In this document: in pieces, positions 1 through 5,681 of the stretch
Numbering within the stretch: position 1 is the first letter of the stretch
How the letters are laid out: the number at the start of each line of letters is the position of its first letter
Notes under the pieces: model-generated
The model's input: the letters and a program-made list of their open reading frames with translations, nothing else
Database searches by the model: none
Told to the model about the DNA's origin: nothing
NCBI GenBank assembly: GCA_002381045.1
Contig: DFWT01000044.1
Location: 25,849 to 32,757 of the forward strand
Reading direction: 5' to 3'
Source: Rhodoferax sp. UBA4127
GTDB lineage: Bacteria; Pseudomonadota; Gammaproteobacteria; Burkholderiales; Burkholderiaceae_C
DNA length: 6,909 nucleotides
Position numbers and translations under genes: made by a program

Positions 1-974
1 GCCATGCGCACAAAGGCAATGCGGTCGCGGTGGTTGGCGTCCATGTTGGCTTGCACCTTGAACACCACGCCTGAAAACGCGTCGTCTTCGGGCTGTACTT
101 CTTTGATGACCGGCTGCTTGTTCACCACAAACGAACTGGTGCGCGGACCAGGTGAGGGCGCCAAGTCCACCAACGCATCAAGCACTTCCATGACACCAAA
201 GTTGTTCACGCCAGAGCCAAAAAACACCGGCGTTTGTTTGCCTGCCAGGAAGGCTTCAGCATCGAACTTTGGCGATGCGCCAGTGGCCAACTCCATGCTC
301 TCGATGGCGGTTTCAAACTCGTGACCAAAGCGCTTTAACAGAGTGGACTGCTCTGCCATCGGAATGGTGGTGAAGTCTTTGGGGCCGCGGTCGCTGCCTG
401 GTTCAAACACCGTCATGGCCTCGGTGCGCAGGTTGATGATGCCGCCAAAGGTTTTGCCCTGACCCACTGGCCATGTCATGGGCACACAGGGCATGCCAAG
501 CTCGCGCTCGACTTCGTCCAAAATGTCCAAGGGGTCACGCACCTCGCGGTCCATCTTGTTGACGAAGGTGATGATGGGTGTGTCGCGCTGGCGGCAAACT
601 TCAATCAGACGACGAGTCTGCGACTCAACGCCGTTGGCTGCGTCGATCACCATCAACGCTGAATCGACAGCGGTCAGCACCCGGTAGGTGTCTTCCGAGA
701 AGTCCTTGTGCCCAGGGGTGTCGAGCAAGTTCACAACGTGGTCGCGGTAAACCATCTGCATCACGCTGGAAGCCACGGAGATGCCACGCTGCTTTTCAAT
801 TTCCATCCAGTCGGAGGTGGCGTGGCGCGTGGCCTTGCGCGCCTTGACTGAGCCAGCAATCTGGATCGCGCCCGAGAACAGCAGCAGTTTTTCGGTCAGC
901 GTGGTTTTACCCGCGTCAGGGTGAGAAATGATGGCAAAGGTGCGCCGGCGGCGGGTTTCAAAAGCGTAAGTCAC
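1..974 (-). CDS. prfC: Peptide chain release factor 3 (RF3), C-terminus cut by window edge
   Basis: RF3 is a cytoplasmic translational GTPase that removes RF1 or RF2 from the ribosome after peptide release. The minus strand reads as one open frame of 324 codons from 974 to the left edge, against about 530 residues for the family, so the rest of domain II and domain III lie outside. The GTPase domain is clear: P-loop HPDAGKTT at residues 18-25, the switch I stretch SDWMEIEKQRGIS at 54-66 that is typical of RF3, DTPGH at 85-89, and NKMD at 139-142. The last visible residues (QANMDANHRDRIAFVRMA) are the start of domain II. The start is GTG at 974-972. An in-frame TAG at 980-978 rules out an earlier start, and the resulting N-terminus has the length usual before the RRTFAIISHPDAGK block. 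No Shine-Dalgarno sequence is visible. The gene diverges from the glycogen cluster and is functionally unrelated to it. RF3 rather than EF-G or LepA is certain from the switch I and G3 context. Confidence 0.97.
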   Translation of the reverse strand, partial: MTYAFETRRRRTFAIISHPDAGKTTLTEKLLLFSGAIQIAGSVKARKATRHATSDWMEIEKQRGISVASSVMQMVYRDHVVNLLDTPGHKDFSEDTYRVLTAVDSALMVIDAANGVESQTRRLIEVCRQRDTPIITFVNKMDREVRDPLDILDEVERELGMPCVPMTWPVGQGKTFGGIINLRTEAMTVFEPGSDRGPKDFTTIPMAEQSTLLKRFGHEFETAIESMELATGASPKFDAEAFLAGKQTPVFFGSGVNNFGVMEVLDALVDLAPSPGPRTSSFVVNKQPVIKEVQPEDDAFSGVVFKVQANMDANHRDRIAFVRM

Positions 975-998
975 GGGCTAATTCAGGGTTTGGGGTTG

Positions 999-1012
999 GG
1001 CACAACTGTGCC
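999..1012. repeat. Short inverted repeat upstream of prfC
   Basis: GGCACA-AC-TGTGCC: two perfect 6-base arms around a 2-base centre, 25 bases upstream of the prfC start codon. The compact dyad could be an operator for a dimeric regulator or a small hairpin in the prfC leader. No regulator family is recognised from it, so the role is unknown. A chance occurrence is possible in GC-rich DNA. Confidence 0.35.
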
Positions 1013-1086
1013 GCGAACAGGGCACATTGGCCAGGTGCAGCAGATTTGATTGCGCTACATCAACATTGGCTGTGGCAGTGATTTTA

Positions 1087-1096
1087 GTCGGCCGAC
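1087..1096. repeat. 10-base perfect palindrome in the divergent region
   Basis: GTCGGCCGAC is identical to its own reverse complement. It lies between the divergent prfC and pgm genes, about 30 bases upstream of the candidate pgm -10 element. Position and symmetry would fit a regulatory binding site, but short GC-rich palindromes are common by chance and no known site is recognised. Confidence 0.25.
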
Positions 1097-1121
1097 GGCC
1101 CCACTTTGGATGGGCAAATGG

Positions 1122-1130
1122 TGCTAAATT
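1122..1130 (+). promoter_or_regulatory. Candidate extended -10 promoter element for the glycogen operon
   Basis: TGC followed by TAAATT resembles a sigma-70 extended -10 element (TGn then TATAAT, 4 of 6 matches). No good -35 hexamer is present at 16-18 bases upstream, where the sequence is about CACTTT, so the call is weak. If real, transcription would begin around 1136-1138. That leaves a leader of about 25 bases before the pgm start at 1161 and would rule out the in-frame ATG at 1134 as a start. Confidence 0.25.
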
Positions 1131-1144
1131 CCTATGAATCCCTT

Positions 1145-1149
1145 AAAGG
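1145..1149 (+). promoter_or_regulatory. Ribosome binding site of pgm, decides the start
   Basis: AAAGG lies 11 bases before the ATG at 1161. The spacing is slightly long, but it is the only purine-rich element near either candidate start. The in-frame ATG at 1134 is preceded by AT-rich sequence with no Shine-Dalgarno match. Confidence 0.45.
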
Positions 1150-1160
1150 CATCAATCGAC

Positions 1161-2813
1161 ATGGCCATCCTAACGCTCTCCACCCAGGCATTTTCCGGTC
1201 AGCGTCCAGGGACTTCTGGCTTGCGAAAAAAGGTGACTGTGTTCACCCAGCCCCTGTACCTGGAGAATTTTGTTCAGGCCTTGCTGGATGTACTTAACAC
1301 GGGTCAATCAGATGGCCGGGCATTGCGCGGCGCCACGTTGGTGCTGGGTGGGGATGGTCGCTTTCATAACCGCGTCGCAGTACAAACCATTTTGAAACTG
1401 GCTGCGGCCAACGGCGTGGGGCGGGTGCTGTTGGGTTGCGGTGGCATTCTTTCCACACCAGCAGTCAGCGCGGTGATACGCCGACACAAGGCGTTTGGTG
1501 GTGTGGTGCTCTCAGCCAGCCACAACCCTGGTGGGCCAGATGGTGACTTTGGCATCAAGTACAACGCTGGCAATGGTGGGCCGGCCACCGAAACCCTGAC
1601 CGAGGCGGTGTACGCCCGCACCCAGGTGCTTAGCCAACTGCACATGAGTGATGCGCCTGACGTGGCCATTGACCAACTCGGCGTGCACCAGGTCGAGCGG
1701 ATGCAAGTTGAGGTCATTGACCCGGTGGCAGACTATGCCGCCGTGATGCGTGAACTGTTTGACTTTGAGTTGCTGCGCGGCATGTTTCAGCGTGGTTTCC
1801 GAATGCGGGTCGATGCCATGAATGCAGTCGGCGGACCCTACGCCAAAGCCATACTGGAAGGTGAACTTGGTGCCCCCGCTGGCACGGTAGTGAATGCAGT
1901 GCCGCTGGAAGATTTTGGTGGATTGCACCCGGACCCCAATCCGGTGAATGCCGAAGACCTGATTGACCACATGCAGCGTCCGGGTGCGCCCGACTTTGGT
2001 GCCGCCATGGATGGTGATGCCGATCGCAACATGGTGGTGGGGACTAACTTTGTGGTGACCCCGTCCGACAGCCTGGCGCTGATGACCGCGCATGCCAAGC
2101 TGATTCCAGGCTATAAAAACGGGCTGCTGGGGGTGGCCCGCTCCATGCCCACATCCGCTGCCGTCGACCGGGTCGCCAAGGCCATGAACATGCCTTGCTT
2201 TGAAACGCCAACAGGTTGGAAGTTCTTTGGTAACTTGCTGGATGCCGGACGTGTGACCTTGTGCGGGGAAGAAAGTTACGGCACCGGCTCCAGCCATGTG
2301 CGTGAAAAAGATGGTCTATGGGCGATTCTGTTTTGGCTCAGTTTGCAAGGTGCCACTGGCCAGTCGGTTGAGTCCCTGGTAAGGGCGCACTGGCAAACCT
2401 ATGGGCGCAATTACTACACCCGACACGACTACGAAGGCATTGCCGTGGATGTGGCCAACACCTTGATGGCCGACTTGCGTGCGGCCTTGCCCGCATTGGT
2501 CGGTCAGCGGTTTGGCGCGCGCACAGTGAACTTGGCAGATGATTTTTCTTACACCGACCCGGTGGATGGTTCGGTGTCCAGCAGCCAGGGTGTGCGCCTT
2601 TTGTTTGACGACGGTGCACGGGTGATTTTCAGGCTCTCGGGTACCGGTACCGAAGGTGCCACGCTGCGGGTTTACCTGGAGAGTTTCGAGGCCGATGTGG
2701 CGCAGCAAAACATCCCCACACAGCAAAAGCTGGCCGACCTGATGGCCGTCGCAGAGTCGGTGGCAGGCATTGCTCAGCGAACTGGTATGACCGGGCCGAG
2801 CGTGGCCACTTGA
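1161..2813 (+). CDS. pgm: Phosphoglucomutase (alpha-D-glucose phosphate-specific)
   Basis: This cytoplasmic enzyme interconverts glucose 1-phosphate and glucose 6-phosphate, supplying the substrate of GlgC encoded next. The 550-residue product shows the four landmarks of the alpha-D-phosphohexomutase superfamily in order: the N-terminal PGTSGLRKK block at residues 16-24, the phosphoserine loop SASHNPGG at 118-125 (catalytic Ser120), the magnesium loop DGDADRN at 284-290, and the sugar-binding GEESYGTGSSHVREKDG from 369. The C-terminal phosphate-binding loop RLSGTGTEGATLR begins at 491. Length and motifs match the PGM1-like type (as in Agrobacterium Pgm) rather than the shorter PMM/PGM or GlmM types. 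I chose ATG 1161 because it has an AAAGG ribosome binding site and gives about 15 residues before PGTSG, as usual in the family. An in-frame ATG at 1134 would add nine residues (MNPLKASID) and is less likely. It is first in the operon, 73 bases before glgC. Confidence 0.95.
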   Translation: MAILTLSTQAFSGQRPGTSGLRKKVTVFTQPLYLENFVQALLDVLNTGQSDGRALRGATLVLGGDGRFHNRVAVQTILKLAAANGVGRVLLGCGGILSTPAVSAVIRRHKAFGGVVLSASHNPGGPDGDFGIKYNAGNGGPATETLTEAVYARTQVLSQLHMSDAPDVAIDQLGVHQVERMQVEVIDPVADYAAVMRELFDFELLRGMFQRGFRMRVDAMNAVGGPYAKAILEGELGAPAGTVVNAVPLEDFGGLHPDPNPVNAEDLIDHMQRPGAPDFGAAMDGDADRNMVVGTNFVVTPSDSLALMTAHAKLIPGYKNGLLGVARSMPTSAAVDRVAKAMNMPCFETPTGWKFFGNLLDAGRVTLCGEESYGTGSSHVREKDGLWAILFWLSLQGATGQSVESLVRAHWQTYGRNYYTRHDYEGIAVDVANTLMADLRAALPALVGQRFGARTVNLADDFSYTDPVDGSVSSSQGVRLLFDDGARVIFRLSGTGTEGATLRVYLESFEADVAQQNIPTQQKLADLMAVAESVAGIAQRTGMTGPSVAT

Positions 2814-2815
2814 TC

Positions 2816-2830
2816 GCGCGGGTGGCGCGC
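2816..2830 (+). repeat. Small GC hairpin between pgm and glgC
   Basis: GCGCG-GGTGG-CGCGC forms a perfect 5-base-pair GC stem with a 5-base loop, starting three bases after the pgm stop codon. No T-run follows, so it is not an intrinsic terminator. It could stabilise the 3' end of a processed pgm message or slow ribosomes, or it may be incidental. Confidence 0.3.
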
Positions 2831-2875
2831 TTGATTGGTTGCAAGCGGAGTTGAGTCAGAAGAATTAGCAATCCC

Positions 2876-2881
2876 GAGGAG
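2876..2881 (+). promoter_or_regulatory. Strong ribosome binding site of glgC
   Basis: GAGGAG lies 5 bases before the ATG at 2887. It is the best Shine-Dalgarno match in the window, clearly stronger than those of pgm, glgA or malQ. It fixes the glgC start and suggests GlgC is translated more efficiently than its neighbours. Confidence 0.8.
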
Positions 2882-2886
2882 ACCTC

Positions 2887-4161
2887 ATGGTTCAAGTTGA
2901 AAAAAAAGTGCTGGAAACCCACCAGTTGGTTCGCCATGCTGTCGCGTTGATCTTGGCTGGAGGGCGTGGTTCGCGGCTCAAGCAGTTGACGGATGCCCGC
3001 GCCAAACCGGCCGTTTATTTTGGTGGCAAGTTTCGAATCATCGACTTCGCTTTGTCCAACTGCCTGAATTCTGGGATACGGCGCATGGCGGTGGTCACGC
3101 AGTACAAGTCACATTCGCTGATGCGCCACTTGCAGCGGGGGTGGAGCTTTTTGCGTGCCGAACTCAACGAAATGGTGGACTTGCTCCCGGCCCAGCAACG
3201 TGCCGGGGAAGAGCATTGGTACCGCGGCACAGCGGATGCCATTTTTCAGAATTTGGACATCATTCGCTCCAGCGACCCGGAGTACATCGTTATTCTTGCG
3301 GGTGACCATATCTACAAGATGGACTACTCCATCATGCTCAAGGATCACGTGGCGCAAGGTGCAGGTTGCACCGTGGGCTGTATTGAGGTGCCGCGCACCG
3401 AGGCCAGTGCCTTTGGTGTGATGGCCGTGGATGATGACCGGCAGATCACCGCGTTCATTGAAAAGCCAGTTGACCCGCCACCGATGCCGGGCAATGACGC
3501 GGTATCCCTGGCCAGCATGGGCATCTATATTTTTGATGCCGATTACCTCTACAAGCTGCTGGAAGCCGATCTGGCCGACCCGAATTCCGACCACGACTTT
3601 GGCAAGAATGTCATCCCGGCGGCGGTGGCAGACGGGCGGGCGCTGGCGCATCCATTTGGCTTGTCGTGTGTGTCGCGTGTGCCGGGAGATACGCCGTATT
3701 GGCGCGATGTGGGCACGATTGATGCCTTCTGGTCCGCCAATCTGGACATCGCTTCTACGGTTCCTGAGTTGGACATCTATGACACCGTGTGGCCCATCTG
3801 GACCTACCAGCGCCAACTACCACCCGCCAAGTTTGTGCCTGATAAAGATGGTAACAACGGCATCTATGTCAACACGGTGGTGTCGGGGGGCTGCATTGTG
3901 TCGGGCTCGTTTGTCGCGAATTCGGTGCTGTTCTCTGAAGTGCGGGTGCACTCCGATTGCCGCATTCTGGAAGCCGTGGTTTTGCCGGATGTCTTGATCA
4001 ACCGCCATTGCCGCTTGCGCAAAGTGGTGATTGACCGTGGCTGTGTCATCCCCGAAGGTTTGATTGTGGGTGAAGACCCCGTGCTTGACGCCAAGCGCTT
4101 CGAACGTTCTGAGGGTGGTGTGGTGTTGATCACCCGCGAAATGCTGGAAAAACTCAAGTAA
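2887..4161 (+). CDS. glgC: Glucose-1-phosphate adenylyltransferase (ADP-glucose pyrophosphorylase)
   Basis: It makes ADP-glucose from ATP and glucose 1-phosphate, the committed and usually allosterically controlled step of bacterial glycogen synthesis. The 424-residue protein aligns almost end to end with E. coli GlgC (431). The N-terminal nucleotidyltransferase domain has LAGGRGSRL at 23-31, RAKPAVYFGGKFRIIDF at 38-54, WYRGTADA at 111-118, catalytic Asp140 in ILAGDHIYK, and glucose-1-phosphate-binding Lys193 in IEKP and Ser210 in SLASMG. The C-terminal part (about 320-400) is a left-handed beta-helix with hexapeptide-like repeats (VVSGGCIVSGS, VVLPDVLI, VVIDRGCVIPEG). Effector positions differ from E. 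coli: the fructose-1,6-bisphosphate lysine (E. coli Lys39) is Ala37, Arg423 is Glu421, AMP-site Arg130 is Ser128 and His46 is Tyr44, and the tail is seven residues shorter. Arg38, Arg50, Arg384 and Arg417 are kept. A different activator than in E. coli is therefore likely. The glgA start follows after 13 bases. Confidence 0.98.
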   Translation: MVQVEKKVLETHQLVRHAVALILAGGRGSRLKQLTDARAKPAVYFGGKFRIIDFALSNCLNSGIRRMAVVTQYKSHSLMRHLQRGWSFLRAELNEMVDLLPAQQRAGEEHWYRGTADAIFQNLDIIRSSDPEYIVILAGDHIYKMDYSIMLKDHVAQGAGCTVGCIEVPRTEASAFGVMAVDDDRQITAFIEKPVDPPPMPGNDAVSLASMGIYIFDADYLYKLLEADLADPNSDHDFGKNVIPAAVADGRALAHPFGLSCVSRVPGDTPYWRDVGTIDAFWSANLDIASTVPELDIYDTVWPIWTYQRQLPPAKFVPDKDGNNGIYVNTVVSGGCIVSGSFVANSVLFSEVRVHSDCRILEAVVLPDVLINRHCRLRKVVIDRGCVIPEGLIVGEDPVLDAKRFERSEGGVVLITREMLEKLK

Positions 4162-4174
4162 AGCGAAGTCCGTC

Positions 4175-5623
4175 ATGAATGTTCTGCAAGTCACCGCCGA
4201 GATCTTTCCGCTGCTCAAAACCGGAGGCTTGGCAGATGTAGCGGGAGCCTTGCCTGCGGCCCTCAACCACGTGGGTTGTGACGTGCGGGTCCTGTTGCCT
4301 GGCTTTGAACCGATCACGGCCGATTTGCAGTCCCCAACCTTGTTGGCCAGACTCACCACGCCCTGGGGCGAGCGGGTGGTGCTGCGCCAAGGCGTGCTGG
4401 CCACATTGGGTATCCAGGCCTATGTGATTGATGCGCCGCATCTGTATCACCGGCCTGGTACACCGTACGACGATGTGCAGCGCCAGCCTTTCCATGACAA
4501 CCACCGGCGCTTTGCGGCATTGGGCTGGGTCGCTTCGCTGCTGGCATGCGGGTTGGACACCGGTTGGCAGCCGGCAATTGTTCAAAGCCATGACTGGCAT
4601 GCCGCGCTCACCTCTGCCTACCTGGCCTTTGGGCCGGTGGAGGGGCGGCGCGTGGCCAGCATCTACACGGTGCACAACCTGGCTTACCAGGGTGTGTTTG
4701 CGCCGATCCATTTTTTTGACTTGGGTCTGCCGCCCTATGCCTTTGCCGTGAATGGCGTAGAGTTCCATGGTCAGGTGTCGTTCATGAAAGCCGGCCTGTA
4801 TTTTGCTGACCACATCACCACGGTCAGTCCGACCTATGCACGAGAAATTCAAACACCCGAGCAAGGGTGTGGATTGGACGGTCTGCTGCGCTCGCGCGTT
4901 GGCGAGATCAGTGGCATCCTGAATGGGGTCGACGAAGCAGTGTGGAATCCTGCCGCAGATGCAGCCATTGACAGCCCGTTTGATGCCAAAAAACCGGCGG
5001 GTAAGGCGCGATGCAAAGCCGCCTTGCAGCAGAGCCTGGGCCTGTCGGTCCAGCCTGATGCGCCTCTCTTTGGTGTGGTCAGCCGTTTGACCGAGCAAAA
5101 GGGCCTGCATCTGGTGCTGAAAGTGCTGGATGAACTGCTGGCACAGGGCGGGCAACTGGTGGTGCTGGGCACTGGCGAAGCTGAACTGGAAGCCGCCTTC
5201 CTGGCGCGTGCTGCGGCCAACCCAAAGGCGGTGTCAGTGCGCATTGGTTATGACGAGGCCTATGCCCACCGTATTTTTGCAGGCACCGATGTGACCCTGG
5301 TGCCTTCTCGTTTCGAGCCCTGTGGGCTGACTCAAATGTATGGTCTGAAGTACGGTAGCTTGCCGTTGGTGCATGGGGTGGGGGGACTGGCCGACACGGT
5401 GGTCGATTGCGCTCTGGAACATTTGGCGGATGGCACGGCCAACGGATTTGTCTTTAATGCCTTTAATGAGCACGCGCTGGCGCGAGCAGTTGCGCGGGCG
5501 ATGGCCCTTTACCGGCGCCCTACCGAGTGGCGTGCTGTGCGGCAGCGGGCCATGCAGCAGGACCTGGGCTGGGACAAGGCGGCCACGCAGTACTTGGCCC
5601 TGTACCAGCATCTGGTCACCTGA
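4175..5623 (+). CDS. glgA: Glycogen synthase (ADP-glucose-dependent, GT5)
   Basis: It transfers glucose from ADP-glucose to the non-reducing end of an alpha-1,4-glucan. The 482-residue product is a full-length GT-B fold enzyme of family GT5 (E. coli GlgA has 477 residues). Visible landmarks are the ADP-glucose-binding KTGGLADV at residues 15-22, APHLYHRPGTPY at 87-98, SHDWHA at 138-143, TVHNLAYQG with the catalytic-region His167 at 165-173, SPTYAREI at 218-225, LNGVDEAVW at 249-257, VVSRLTEQKG with Arg304 and Lys309, and RFEPCGLTQ with catalytic Glu381. The second GGL motif reads HGVGGLADTV at 400-409, where E. coli has RRTGGLADTV; this is a mild variation, not a lost active site. The ATG at 4175 gives the standard MxVLxVxxExFPLLKTGG N-terminus. 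Only a weak purine stretch (AGCGAAG, 4162-4168) precedes it and glgC ends 13 bases upstream, so translational coupling to glgC is plausible. Confidence 0.98.
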   Translation: MNVLQVTAEIFPLLKTGGLADVAGALPAALNHVGCDVRVLLPGFEPITADLQSPTLLARLTTPWGERVVLRQGVLATLGIQAYVIDAPHLYHRPGTPYDDVQRQPFHDNHRRFAALGWVASLLACGLDTGWQPAIVQSHDWHAALTSAYLAFGPVEGRRVASIYTVHNLAYQGVFAPIHFFDLGLPPYAFAVNGVEFHGQVSFMKAGLYFADHITTVSPTYAREIQTPEQGCGLDGLLRSRVGEISGILNGVDEAVWNPAADAAIDSPFDAKKPAGKARCKAALQQSLGLSVQPDAPLFGVVSRLTEQKGLHLVLKVLDELLAQGGQLVVLGTGEAELEAAFLARAAANPKAVSVRIGYDEAYAHRIFAGTDVTLVPSRFEPCGLTQMYGLKYGSLPLVHGVGGLADTVVDCALEHLADGTANGFVFNAFNEHALARAVARAMALYRRPTEWRAVRQRAMQQDLGWDKAATQYLALYQHLVT

Positions 5624-5667
5624 GCCGCTGGGCGCATCTGCCCGACAATAGGCTTCTAAACTTTTTT

Positions 5668-5671
5668 GGAG
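5668..5671 (+). promoter_or_regulatory. Ribosome binding site of malQ
   Basis: GGAG lies 10 bases before the ATG at 5682, directly after a run of six T at 5662-5667. It is a moderate match that supports this start. Confidence 0.5.
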
Positions 5672-5681
5672 CATTTGCCGC

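Noticed and set aside
4..847. Plus-strand frames of 69-106 codons at the left end
   Set aside because: They are antisense to prfC, whose GTPase motifs are unmistakable on the minus strand.
1512..2297. A 261-codon minus-strand frame opposite pgm
   Set aside because: It is a shadow frame of pgm. Its composition (rich in His, Gly and Val) mirrors the codon bias of pgm, and no family is recognised.
2641..2652. Tandem GGTACC-GGTACC in pgm
   Set aside because: It encodes the conserved Gly-Thr-Gly-Thr of the phosphate-binding loop, so the repeat follows from the protein sequence.
3109..3816. A 235-codon minus-strand frame opposite glgC
   Set aside because: It is fully antisense to a highly conserved gene and has no motif or start signal of its own.
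4154..5155. A 333-codon open frame on the minus strand opposite glgA
   Set aside because: It lies wholly within a clear glgA, has no recognisable domain or ribosome binding site, and its His-, Gln- and Arg-rich composition is typical of an antisense frame in GC-rich coding DNA.
5372..5402. GlgA second GGL motif reads HGVGG where E. coli has RRTGG
   Set aside because: Val at the Thr position occurs, as far as I recall, in other proteobacterial glycogen synthases, and all core catalytic motifs are intact. I treat it as lineage variation rather than loss of function.
5629..5667. Possible intrinsic terminator between glgA and malQ
   Set aside because: The stem GGGC-GCATCT-GCCC has only four Watson-Crick pairs plus one wobble pair, and the six-T run starts about 18 bases after it, so it lacks the architecture of a terminator. 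The T-run is better read as the lead-in to the malQ ribosome binding site.
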